Positions 10,430-22,594 of a DNA stretch of 64,000 nucleotides are shown here, piece after piece. This stretch comes from Hyperoodon ampullatus (Eukaryota > Chordata > Mammalia > Artiodactyla > Ziphiidae). The stretch covers positions 620,001-684,000 of the forward strand of contig CATKHW010000365.1 of assembly GCA_949752795.1 (NCBI GenBank). The letters are read 5' to 3'. The notes below the pieces were generated by a model, which saw only the letters and a program-made list of their open reading frames with translations, did no database searches and was not told the DNA's origin. Made by a program: the position numbers and the translations under genes. How positions within the stretch are numbered: the stretch's first letter is position 1; every line of letters begins with the position of its first letter.

Positions 10430-12167
10430 CTGTTAGGCATTTGGACGGGCACATATCACTCTAACTTCCCGGCAGGAAGAAGAATTAACCAAAGTCTCAG
10501 CCCTGCACCGGGAACCAGCATATGTCCTGAACCAAAATTTTGGACTTGCGGTCAGCTCACCAAAAACGAATTGAAAAATGGAGCTCAGGGGCACAGCAAT
10601 TCACAAACTGCCCGAGTAATAAAGGACAACTATCGTCCAAAAATCTGTTGAGAGAAGGCAACGAGGCGGACTTGAAAGCGAGGCAGAATAGCAGGAAACA
10701 GATTTCAAGAGGTACGTTGGAATCGCCTTTTAAGCACAGGAAGAGGGGCACAACTAAGACAATGATGCACTGGGCCAAAAACGGTGTATGCGTTTTCTCC
10801 TGAATATATTCAGGAGAAAACGCATACGCCCTTTTTGGCCAAGCAAGCAAGCGGGCAATGCAAATCTGCACTACAAAGAAGTATCACTTCCCACCGTTCA
10901 AAAGGGACATCCACAAAATGTGTAAAAACTAGAAAGGCAAGACAGGCCCTGGAGAACAGGGAGCCTTGTTATGCTGATGGGCGGGATGTAAATTGCCAAC
11001 TGCCTCTCTAGAGGAGTACATTGTGTTCCCTAAAACAAGTAAAGAACAGAGCTACAGAGCCAAGGGCACTTCCAGTCTAGGGAATACACCTTGGGAAAAC
11101 TGAAAATCAATAAGACAGAGCCACCCCAAAATTTAGGGCTGCACTGCTTTCAAGGACCTCAACTTGGGTACACCTTAAATATCCCAGGAAATATAAAAAT
11201 GGTTCAAAAAATTGTGGTACTTACGTACGATGGAATATCCCTCAGCCATGAAATCAATGTCATAAGACCAGTAGCAGCAAAATGGGTGGATTCAGGTACG
11301 ATGATTCTAAGTGAAATAAGTCACAGAGAAAAAGAAACTTATCATAAGATATCACTTATGAAGATCCTGTAAACATCGCCACACTTGAACTGAGTTAGGA
11401 AAGAGAACAGTGTCTCACATTTAGAAAACACTCTTATGCCTGCTTAAGGGGGAAGGAGAGGTGGGGTGATGCATAAAACCAGAGTTTGATATAAGCACAG
11501 GTACCGTTCCAAAAACCAACTATGGAATAGACAAGACCTACACCGTCCTCAGTGAAAGGGACTCAAAACCCCATATTTCCCGCAGAGGAAAATATCTGAC
11601 TAGTAAGAATCTTAAAACCTATTTATTGATATGTCTCCGTAAGGGAATCAAGTGTGTCTAGACTGGCATAAACATGGCAGCGAGAATCAGCTCAAACACA
11701 CTATAAAAAGGAATTTTAAAAACAAAACAAAAAAACTGGGAAATTCTTTACAATTCCTTCAGGGTCTCTGATGAAAGCTGGAATGACCCTATCTACAACT
11801 ACAGCTGGATGTGGCATAAGGAGGGACACTTGGGACTGAGATGATTGGTGAGATTGGGTGAGCAAATGCAGACCCTTTAAAGCAATAATGCATGGCACCC
11901 ATTCCATGGGTCCGAACTCTCCAGGTTGAAGGGAATATTACTACAGCTATAACATGTGCGGGAAACCTAGAGAACGGACACACTGTGAATACAAAAGGTT
12001 TCTAAAACTCAACGAATATTCCCTCTCCTGGTGCTCCGGTTTGACTTTTCATCTGCTTTACTATCAACCTCCCAACTTGGAGAGACAGCCCCTTTAACCT
12101 CTTAGTTCGCACAGGTTGCCAATTTGGCAGAGGATGAAAGGGAGAGGGAGAACCAATGAGAGAGTAG
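10430..12167 (+). repeat. Satellite monomer M7 (1,738 bp)
   Basis: Its 5' end carries CAGCCCTGCACCGGG and CAGCATATGTCC, a haplotype seen again only in the first 114 bp of M30. Its 3' half pairs with M1 (ATGTGCGGGAAAC). Type I. Confidence 0.97.
10770..10843. repeat. 74-bp palindrome in M7, three mismatches
   Basis: Left arm reads CTGGGCC and ACGGTGTATG; the right arm is intact. Confidence 0.95.
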
Positions 12168-13906
12168 CTGTTAGGCATTTGGACGGGCACATATCACTGT
12201 AATTTCCCGGCCGGAAGAAGAATTAACCAAAGTCTCAGCCACCCACCGGGAACCAGTATAGGTCCTGAACCAAAATGTTGGACTTGCGGTCAGCTCACCA
12301 AAAACGAGTTGAAAAATGGAGCTCAGGGGCACAGCAATTCACAAACTGGCCGAGTAATAAAGGACAACTATCGTCTCAAAATCTGTTGAGGGAAGGCAAC
12401 GTGTCGGACTTGAAAGCGAGGCAGAATAGCAGGAAACAGATTTCAAGAGGTACGTTGGAATCGCCTTTAAAGCACAGGAAGAGGGGCACAACTTCGACAA
12501 TGATGCACTTGGCCAAAAAGGGATTATGCGTTTTCTCCTGAATATATTCAGGAGAAAACGCATACGCCCTTTTTGGCCAAGCAAGCAAGCGGGCAATGCA
12601 AATCTGCACTACAAAGAAGTATCACTTCCCACCGGTCAAAAGGGACATCTACAAAATGTGTAAGAACCAGAAAGGCAAGACAGGCCCTGGAGAACAGGGA
12701 GCCTTGTTATGCTGATGGGCGGGATGTAATTTGCCAACTGCCTCTCTGGAGGAGTGCATTGTGTTCCCTAAAACAAGTAAAGAACAGAGCTACAGAGCCA
12801 AGGGCACTTCCAGTCTAGGGAATATACCTTGGGAAAACTGAAAATCAATAAGACAGAGCCACCCAAAAATTTAGGGCTGCACTGCATACAAGGACCTCAA
12901 CTTGGATACACCTTAAGTATCCCAGAAAATATAAACATGGTTCAAAATATTGTGGTACTTACGTACGATGGAATATCCCTCAGCCATGAAATCAATGTCA
13001 TAAGACCAGTAGCAGCAAAATGGGGGGATTCAGGTACGATGATTCTAAGTGAAATAAGTCACACAGAAAAAGAAACTTATCATAAGATATCACTTATGAA
13101 GATCCTGTAAACATGGCTACACTTGAACTGAGATAGGAAGGAGAACAGTGTCTCACATTTAGAAAACACTCTTATACCTGCTTAAGGGGGAAGGAGAGGT
13201 GGGGTGATGCATAAAACCAGAGTTTGATATAAGCACAGGTACCGTTCCAAAAACCAACTATGGAATAGGCAAGACCTACACCTTCCTAAGTGAAAGGGAC
13301 TCAAAACCCCATATTTCCCACAGAGGAATATATCTGACTAGTAAGAATCTTAAAACCTATGTATTGATATGTCTCCGTAAGGGAATCAAGTGTGTCTAGA
13401 CTGACATAAACATGGCAGCGAGAATCAGCTCAAACACACTATAAAATGGAATTTCAAAAACAAAACAAAAAAACTGGGAAATTCTTTACAATTCCTTCAG
13501 GGTCTCTGATGAAAGCTGGAATGACCCTATCTACAACGACAGCTGGATGTGGCATAAGGCTGGACACTTGGGACTGAGAGGATTGGTGAGATTGGGAGAG
13601 GAAATGCAGACCCTTTAAAGCAATAATGCATGGCACCCATTCCATGGGTCCCAACTCTCCAGGTTGAAGGGAATATTACTACAGTTATAACATGTACAGG
13701 AAACCTAGAGAACGGACACACTGTGAATACGAAAGGTTTCTAAAACTCAACGAATAGACCCTCCCCTGGTGCTCCGGTTTGACTTTCCATCTGCTTTACT
13801 ATCAATCTCCCAACTTGGAGAGACAGCCCCTTTAACCTCCTGGTTCACACAGGTTTCCAATTTGGCAGAGGATGAAAGGGAAGAGGGAGAACCAATGAGA
13901 GTGTAG
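12168..13906 (+). repeat. Satellite monomer M8 (1,739 bp)
   Basis: Partner of M2 at an offset of 10,430 bp. Private changes include GGCAACGTGTCGG near 12397 and ATGGGGGGATTC near 13020. Shares AAAATGTTGGAC near 12272 with M12, M13 and M23. Type I. Confidence 0.97.
12508..12581. repeat. 74-bp palindrome in M8, two mismatches
   Basis: Same GGGATTATGCG left-arm change as in M2. Confidence 0.96.
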
Positions 13907-15643
13907 CTGTTAGACATTTGGATGGGCACATATCACTCTAACTTCCCGGCAGGAAGAAGAATTAACCAAAGTCTCAGACACCCACAGGGAACCAGTATAG
14001 GTCCTGAACCAAAATTTTGGACTTGCGGTCACCTCACCAAAAACGAGTTAAAAATGGAGCTCAGGGGCACAGCAATTCACAAACTGGCCGAGTAATAAAG
14101 GACAACTATCGTCCAAAAATCTGTTGAGGGAAGGCAACGAGGCGGACTTGAAAGTGAGACAGAATAGCAGGAAACAGATTTCAAGAGGTACGTTGGAATC
14201 GCCTTTAAAGCACAGGAAGAGGGGCACAACTTCGACAATGATGCACTTGGCCAAAAAGGGCGTATGCGTTTTCTCCTGAATATATTCAGGAGAAAACGCA
14301 TATGCCCTTTTTGACCTAGCAAGCAAGCGGGCAATGCAAATCTGCACTACAAAGATGTATCACTTCACACCGGTCAAAATGGACATCCACAAAATGTGTA
14401 AAAACCAAAAAGGCAAGACAGGCCCTGGAGAACAGGGAGCCTTGTTATGCTGATGGGCAGGATGCAAATTGCCAACTGCCTCTCTGGAGGAGTACATTGT
14501 GTTCCCTAAAACAAGTAAAGAACAGAGCTACAAAGCCAAGGGCACTTCCAGTCTAGGGAATATACCTTGGGAAAACTGAAAATCAATAAGACAGAGCCAC
14601 CCCAAAATTTAGGGCTGAACTGCTTACAAGAACCTCAAATTGGGTACACCTTAAGTATCCCAGAAAATATAAACATGGTTCAAAATATTGTGGTACTTAC
14701 GTACGATGGAATATCCCTCAGCCATGAAATCAATGTCATAAGACCAGTAGCAGCAAAATGGGTGGTTTCAGGTACGATGATTCTAAGTGAAATAAGTCAC
14801 ACAGAAAATGAAACTTTTCATAAGATATCACTTATGAAGATCCTGTAAACATGGCTACACTTAAACTGAGTTAGGAAAAAGAACAGTGTCTCACATTTAG
14901 AAAACACTCTTATGCCTGCTTAAGGGGGAAGGAGAGGTGGGGTGATGCATAAAAGAAGAGTTTGATATAAGCACAGGTACCGTTCCAAAAACCAACTATG
15001 GAATAGACAAGACCTATACCTTCCTCAGTGAAAGGGACTCAAAACACCATATTTCCCGCAGAGGAATATATCTGACTAGTAAGAATCTTAAAACCTATGT
15101 ATTGATATGTCTCCATAAGGGAATCAAGTGTGTCTAGACTGGCATAAACATGGCAGCGAGAATCAGCTCAAACCCACTATAAAAAGGAATTTCAAAAACA
15201 AAAGCAAAAACTGGGAAATTCTTTACAATTCCTTCAGGGTCTCTGATGCAACCTGGAATGACCCTATCTACAACGACAGCTGGATGTGGCATAGGGAGGG
15301 ACACTTGGGACTGAGACGATTGGTGAGATTGGGTGAGCAAATGCAGACCCTTTAAAGCACAAATGCCTGGCACCCATTCCATGGGTCCGAACTCTCCAGG
15401 TTGAAGGGAATATTACTACAGCTATAACATGTACGGGAAACCTAGAGAACAGACACACTGTGAATACGAAAGGATTCTAAAACTCAACGAATTGTCCCTC
15501 TCCTGGTGCTCCGGTTTGAATTTCCATCTGCTTTACTATCAATCTCCCAACTTGGAGACACAGCCACTTTAACCTCCTCATTCCCACAGGTTGCCAATTT
15601 GGCAGAGGATGAGAGGGAAGAGGGAGAACCAATGAGAGAGTAG
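13907..15643 (+). repeat. Satellite monomer M9 (1,737 bp), chimera of M3-like and M4-like sequence
   Basis: The first ~410 bp follow M3 (GTTAGACATTTGGATGG, GACACCCACAGGG, GACCTAG). From 14380 on it follows M4 (AAAATGGACATCC, AACCAAAAAGGC, GCTGAACTGC). The switch interval of about 60 bp starts at the end of the palindrome. This is the scar of the loss, or of the gain in block A, of one monomer. Type II. Confidence 0.95.
14246..14319. repeat. 74-bp palindrome in M9, three mismatches; at fusion point
   Basis: Right arm has CATATGCCC and ends GACCTAG like M3. Sequence switches to M4 type within 61 bp after its right end. Confidence 0.95.
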
Positions 15644-17380
15644 CTGTTAGGCAATTGGATAGGCACATATCACTCTAACTTCCCGGCAGGAAGAAGAATT
15701 AACCAAAGTCTCAGCCACCCACCGGTTACCAGTATAGGTCCTGAACCAAAATTTTGGACTTGCGGTCAGCTCACCAAAAACGTGTTGAAAAATGGAGCTC
15801 AGGGGCACAGCAATTCACAAACTGGCCGAGTAATAAAGGACAACTATCGTCCAAAAATCTGTTGAGGGAAGTCAACGAGGCGTACTTGAAAGCGAGGCAG
15901 AATAGCAGGAAACAGATTTCAAGAGGTACGTTGGAATTGCCTTTAAAGCACAGGAAGAGGGGCACAACTTCGACAATGATGCATTGGCCAAAAACGGCGT
16001 ATGCATTTTCTCCTGAATATATTCAGGAGAAAACGCATACGCCCTTTTTGGCCAAGCAAGCAAGCGGGCAATGCAAGTCTGCACTACAAAGAAGTATCAC
16101 TTCCCACCGGTCAAAAGGGACATCCACAAAATGTGTAAAAACCAGAAAGGCAAGACAGGCCCTGGAGAACAGGGAGCCTTGTTATGCTGATGGGCGGGAT
16201 GTGAATGGCCAACTGCCTCTCTGGTGGAGTGAATTGTGTTCCCTAAAACAAGTAAAGAACAGAGCTACAGAGCCAAGGGCACTTCCAGTCTAGGGAATAT
16301 ACCTTGGGAAAACTGAAAATCAATAAGACAGAGCCACCCCAAAATTTAGGGCTGCACTGCTTACAAGGACCTCAACTTGGGTACACATTAAATATCCTAG
16401 GAAATATAAAAATGGTTCAAAAAATTGTGGTACTTACGTACGATGGAATATCCCTCAGCCATGAAATCAATGTCATAAGACCAGTAGCAGCAAAATGGGT
16501 GGATTCAGGTACGATGATTCTAAGTGAAATAAGTCACACAGAAAAAGAAACTTATCATAAGATATCACTTATGAAGATCCTGTAAACATGGCTACACTTG
16601 AACTGAGTTAGGAAAGAGAACAGTGTCTCACATTTAGAAAACACTCTTATGCCTGCTTAAGGGGGAAGGAGAGGTGGGGTGATGCATAAAACCAGAGTTT
16701 GATATAAGCTCAGGTACCGTTCCAAAAACCAACTATGGAATAGACAAGACCTACACCTTCCTCAGTGAATGGGACTCAAAACCCCATATTTCCCGCAGAG
16801 GAATATATGTGACTAGTAAGAATCTTAAAACCTATGTATTGATATGTCTCCGTAAGGGAATCAAGTGTGTCTAGACTGGCATAAACATGGCAGCAAGAAT
16901 CAGCTCAAACCCACTATACAAAGGAATTTCAAAAACAAACCAAAAAACTGGGAAATTCTTTACAATTCCTTCAGGGTCTCTGATACAACCTAGAATGACC
17001 CTATCTACAACGACAGCTGGATGTGGCAAAAGGAGGGACACTTGGGACTGAGACGATTGGTGAGATTGGGTGAGCAAATGCAGACCCTTTAAAGCACAAA
17101 TGCCTGTCACCCTTTCCATGGGTCCCAACTCTCCAGGTTGAAGGGAATATTACTACAGCTATAACATGTACGGGAAACCTAGAGAACGGACACACTGTGA
17201 ATACGAAAGGTTTCTAAAACTCAACGAATAGTCCCTCTCCTGGTTCTCCGGTTCGACTTTCCATCTGCTTTACTATAAATCTCCCAACTTGGAGACACAG
17301 CCCCTTTAACCTCCTGGTTCACACAGGTTGCCAAATTGGCAGAGGATTAAAGGGAAGAGGGAGAACCAATGAGACAGTAG
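15644..17380 (+). repeat. Satellite monomer M10 (1,737 bp)
   Basis: Partner of M5 at an offset of 8,692 bp. A one-base loss at GATGCATTGGCC shifts the phase at the palindrome, which incidentally joins two otherwise separate reading frames. Private GGCAATTGGATAGG at the start. Type II. Confidence 0.97.
15983..16056. repeat. Palindrome in M10, three differences
   Basis: The outer C of the left arm is missing (GCATTGGCC), and the left arm has ACGGCG and ATGCATTTT changes. Right arm intact. Confidence 0.92.
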
Positions 17381-19117
17381 CTGTTAGGCATTTGGACGGG
17401 CACATATCACTGTAATTTTCCGGCAGGAAGAAGAATTAAACAAAGTCTCAGCCACCCACCGGGAACCAGTATAGGTCCTGGACCAAAATTTTGGACTTGC
17501 AGTCAGCTCACCAAAAACGAGTTGAAAATGGAGCTCAGGGGCCCAGCAATTCACAAACTGGCCGAGTAATAAAGGACAACTATCGTCCAAAAATCTGTTG
17601 AGGGAAGGCAACGAGGCGGACTTGAATGCGAGGCAGAATAGCAGGAAACAGATTTCAAGAGGTACGTTGGAATTGCCTTTAAAGGACAGGAAGAGGGGCA
17701 CAACTTCGACAATGTTGCACTTGGCCCAAAGGGTATATGCGTTTTCACCTGAATATATTCAGGAGAAAACGCATACGCCCTTTTTGGCCAAGCAAGCAAG
17801 CGGGCAATGCAAATCTGCACTACAAAGAAGTATCACTTCCCACCGGGCAAAAGGGACATCCACAAAATGTGTAAAAACCAGAAAGGCAAGACAGGCCCTG
17901 GAGAACAGGGAGCCTTGTTATGCTGATGGGCGGGATGTAAGTTGCCAACTGCCTCTCTGGAGGAGTACATTGTGGTCCCTAAAACAAGTAAAGAACAGAG
18001 CTACAGAGCCAAGGGCACTACCAGTCTAGGGAATATACCTTGGGAAAACTAAAAATCAGTAAGACAGAGCCGCCCCAAAATTTAGGGCTGCACTGCTTAC
18101 AAGGAGATCAACTTGGGTACACCTTAAATATCCCAGGAAATATAAAAATGGTTCAAAAAATTGAGGTACTTACGAACGATGGAATATCCCTCAGCCATGA
18201 AATCAATGTCATAAGACCAGTAGCAGCAAAATGGGTGGATTCAGTTACGATGATTCTAAGTGAAATAAGTCACACAGAAAAAGAAACTTATCATAAGATA
18301 TCACTTATGAAGATCCTGTAAACATGGCTACACTTGAACTGAGTTAGGAAAGAGAATAGTGTCTCACATTTAGAAAACACCCTTATGCCTGCTTAAGGGG
18401 GAAGGAGAGGTGGGGTGATGCATAACACCAGAGTTTGATATAAGCACAGGTACCGTTCCAAAAACCAACTATGGATTAGACAAGACCTACACCTTCCTAA
18501 GTGAAAGGGACTTAAAACCCCATATTTCCCGCAGAGGAATATATCTGACTAGTAAGAATCTTAAAACCTATGTATTGATATGTCTCCGTAAGGGAATCAA
18601 GTGTGTCTAGACGGGCATAAACATGGCAGTGAGAATCAGCTCAAACCCACTATAAAAAGGAATTTCAAAAACAAAATAAAAAAACTGGGAAATTCTTTAC
18701 AATTCCTTCAGGGACTCTGATGAAACCTCGAATGACCCTATCTACAACGACAGCTGGATGTGGCATAAGGAGGGACACTTGAGACTGAGACAATTTGTGA
18801 GATTGGGTGAGCAAATGCAGACCCTTTAAAGCAATAATGGATGGCACACATTTCATGGGTCCGAACTCTCCAGGTTGAAGGGAATATTACTACAGCTATA
18901 ACATGTACGCGAAAACTAGAGAACGGACACACTGTGAATACGAAAGGTTTCTAAAACTCAACGAATAGTCCCTCTCCTGGTGCTCCAGTTTGACTTTCCA
19001 TCTGCTTTACTATCAACCTCCCAACTTGGAGAGACAGCCCCTTTAAACTCCTGGTTCGCACAGGTTGCCAATTTGGCAGAGGATGAAAGGGAAGAGGGAG
19101 AACCAATGAGACAGTAG
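17381..19117 (+). repeat. Satellite monomer M11 (1,737 bp)
   Basis: Partner of M6 at an offset of 8,690 bp and the last monomer of block B. It carries the most altered palindrome of the array (five differences between arms). Type I variant AATAATGGATGG. Confidence 0.97.
17720..17792. repeat. Palindrome in M11, most degraded
   Basis: The left arm is one base shorter, with GGCCCAAAGGGTATATG and TTTTCACCTG. Right arm intact. Confidence 0.93.
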
Positions 19118-20856
19118 CTGTTAGGCATTTGGACGGGCACATATCACTGTAATTTCCCGGCAGGAAGAAGAATTAACCAAAGTCTCAGCCACCCACCGGG
19201 AACCAGTATAGGTCCTGAACCAAAATGTTGGACTTGCGGTCAGCTCACCAAAAACGAGTTGAAAAATGGAGCTCAGGGGCACAGCAATTCACAAACTGGC
19301 CGAGTAATAAAGGACAACTATCGTCCAAAAATCTGTTGAGGGAAGGCAACGAGGCGGACTTGAAAGCGAGGCAGAATAGCAGGAAACAGATTTCAAGAGG
19401 TACATTGGAATTGCCTTTAAAGCACAGGAAGAGGGGCACAACTTCGACAATGATGCACTTGGCCAAAAAGGGCGTATGCGTTTTCTCCTGAATATATTCA
19501 GGAGAAAACGCATACGCCCTTTTTGCCCAAGCAAGCAAGCGGGCAATGCAAATCTGCACTACAAAGAAGTATCACTTCCCACCGCTCAAAAGGGACATCC
19601 AAAAAATGTGTAAAAACCAGAAAGGCAAGACAGGCCCTGGAGAACAGGGAGCCTTGTTATGCTGATGGGCGGGATGTAAATTGCCTACAGCCTCTGTGGA
19701 GGAGTGCATTGTGGTCCCTAAAACAAGTAAACAACAGAGCTACAGAGCCAAGGGCACTTCCAGTCTAGGGAATATACCTTGGGAAAACTGAAAATCAATG
19801 AGACAGAGCCACCCCAAAATTTAGGGCTGCACTGCTTACAAGGACCTCAACTTGGATACACATTAATTATCCCAGGAAATATAAAACTGGTTCAAAAAAT
19901 TGTGGTACTTACGTACGATGGAATATCCCTCAGCCATGAAATCAATGTCATAAGACCAGTAACAGCAAAATGGGTGGATTCAGGTACGATGATTCTAAGT
20001 GAAATAAGTCACACAGAAAAAGAAACTTATCATAAGATATCACTTATGAAGATCCTGTAAACATGGCTACACTTCAACTGGGTTAGGAAAGAGAATATTG
20101 TCTCACATTTAGAAAACACTCTTATGTCTGCTTAAGGGGGAAGGAGTGGTGGGGTGATGCATAAAACCAGAGTTTGATATAAGCACAGGTACCGTTCCAA
20201 AAACCAACTATGGAATAAACAAGACATACACCTTACTCAGTGAAAGGGACTCAAAACCCCATATTTCCCACAGAGGAATATATCTGTCTAGTAAGAATCT
20301 TAAAACCTATGTATTGATATGTCACCGTAAGGGAATCAAGTGTGCCTCGACTGGCATAAACATGGCAGCGAGAATCAGCTCAACCCCACTATAAAAAAGA
20401 ATTTCAAAAACAAAACAAAAAAACTGGGAAATTCTTTACAATTCCTTCAGGGTCTCTGATGAAACCTGGAATGACCCTATCTACAATGACAGCTGGATGT
20501 GGCATAAGGAGGGACACTTGGGACTGAGACGATTGGTGAGATTGGGTGTGCAAATGCAGACCCTTCAAAGAACAAATGCCTGGCACCCATTACATGGGTC
20601 CCAACTCTCCAGGTTGAAGGAAATATTACTACAGCTATAACATGTACGGGAAACCTAGAGAACGGACCCACTGTGAATACGAAAGGTTTCTAAAACTCAA
20701 CGAATAGTCCCTCTCCTGGTGCTCTGGTTTGATTTTCCATCTGCTTTACTATCAACCTCCCAACTTGGAGAGACAGCCCCTTTAACCTCCTGGTTCGCAC
20801 AGGTTGCCAATTTGGCAGAGGATGAAAGGGAAGAGGGAGAAACAATGAGAGAGTAG
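19118..20856 (+). repeat. Satellite monomer M12 (1,739 bp)
   Basis: Private marks are TTGCCTACAGCCTCTGTGG near 19681, ATTAATTATCCC near 19863 and AAACTGGTTCAAAA near 19883. Has AAAATGTTGGAC and the CACTGTAATTTCCC allele, like M8. Type II variant (AGAACAAATGCCTGG). Confidence 0.97.
19458..19531. repeat. 74-bp palindrome in M12, one mismatch
   Basis: Right arm ends TGCCCAAG instead of TGGCCAAG. Confidence 0.96.
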
Positions 20857-22594
20857 CTGTTAGGCATTTGGACGGGCACATATCACTCCAACTTCCCGGC
20901 AGGAAGAAGAATTAACCAAAGTCTCAGCCCCCCACCGGGAACCAGCATAGGTCCTGAACCAAAATGTTGGACTTGCGGTCAGCTCACCAAAAACGAGTTG
21001 ACAAATGGAGCTCAGGGGCACAGCAATTCACAAACTGGCCGAGTAATAAAGGACAACTATCGTCCAAAAATCTGTTGAGGGAAGGCATCCAGGCAGACTT
21101 GAAAGCGAGGCAGGATAGCAGGAAACAGATTTCAAGAGGTACGTTGGAATCGCCTTTAAAGCACAGGAAGAGGGCCACAACTTCGACAATGATGCACTTG
21201 GCCAAAAAGGGCGTATGCGTTTTCTCCTGAATATATTCAGGAGAAAACGCATACGCCCTTTTTGGCCAAGCAAGCAAGCGGGCAATGCAAATCTGCACTA
21301 CAAAGAAGTATCACTTCCCACCGGTCAAAAGGGACATCCACAAAATGTGTAAAAACCAGAAAGGCAAGACAGGCCCTGGAGAACAGGGAGCCTTTTTATG
21401 CTGATGGGCGGGATGTAAATTGCCAACTGCCTCTCTGGAGGAGTACATTGTGTTCCCTAAAACAAGTAAAGAACAGAGCTACAGAGCCAAGGGCACTTCC
21501 AGTCTAGGGAATATACCTCGGGAAAACTGAAAATCAATAAGACAGAGGAACCACAAAATTTAGGGCTGCACTGCTTACAAGGACCTCAACTTGGGTACAC
21601 CTTAAATATCCCAGGAAATATAAAAATGGTTCAAAAAATTGTGGTACTTACATACGATGGAATATCCCTAAACCATGAAATCATGTCATAAGACCAGTAG
21701 CAGCAAAATGGGTGGATTCAGGTACGATGATTCTATGTGAAATAAGTCACAGAGAAAAAGAAACTTATCATAAGATATCACTTATGAAGATCCTGTAAAC
21801 ATGGCTACACTTGAACTGAGTTAGGAAAGAGAACAGTGTCTCACATTTAGAAAACACTCTTATGCCTGCTTAAGGGGGAAGGAGAGGTGGGGTGATGCAT
21901 AAAACCAGAGTTTGATATAAGCACAGGTACCGTTCCAAAAACCAACTATGGAATAGACAAGACCTACACCTTCCTCAGTGAAAGGGACTCAAAACACCAT
22001 ATTTCCCGCAGAGGAATATATCTGACTAGTAAGAATCTTAAAACCTATGTATTGATATGTCTCCGTAAGGGAATCAAGTGTGTCTAGACTGGCATAAACA
22101 TGGCAGCGAGAATCAGCTCAAACCCACTATAAAAAGGAATTTCAAAAACAAAACAAAAAAACTGGGAAATTCTTTACAATTCCTTCAGGGTCTCTGATGA
22201 AACCTGGAATGACCGTATGTACAACGACAGCTGGATGTGGCATAAGGCTGGACACTTGGGACAGAGAGGATTGCTGAGATTGGGTGAGCAAATGCAGACC
22301 CTTTAAAGTAATAATGCATGGCACCCATTCCATGGGTCTCAACTCTCCAGGTTGAAGGGAATATTACTACAGTTATAACATGTACGGGAAACCTAGAGAA
22401 CGGACACACTGTGAATACGAAAGGTTTCTAAAACTCAACGAATAGTCCCTCTCCTGGTGCTCCAGTTTGACTTTCCATCTGCTTTACTATCAACCTCCCA
22501 ACTTGGAGAGACAGCCCCTTTAACCTCCTGTTTCGCACAGGTTGACAGTTTGGCAGAGGATGAAAGGGAATAGGGAGAACCAATGAGAGAGTAG
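20857..22594 (+). repeat. Satellite monomer M13 (1,738 bp)
   Basis: Perfect palindrome. A one-base loss at GAAATCATGTCATAAG near 21677 breaks the downstream open frame. A CpG has decayed at TTACATACGATGG. Type I variant AGTAATAATGCATGG. Confidence 0.97.
21197..21270. repeat. 74-bp palindrome in M13, perfect
   Basis: Both 37-base arms are fully complementary without spacer. Confidence 0.98.

Larger units (their letters stand above)
11770..19117 (+). repeat. Older multi-monomer block B (3' part of M7 to M11)
   Basis: This is the partner of block A, one monomer shorter. The missing monomer corresponds to the 3' part of M3 plus the 5' part of M4. The change from M3-like to M4-like sequence inside M9 lies between 14319 (last M3-type marker, GACCTAG) and 14380 (first M4-type marker, the T of AAAATGG). 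Many later point differences separate the blocks, so this duplication is older than the 12-mer one. Confidence 0.88.
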
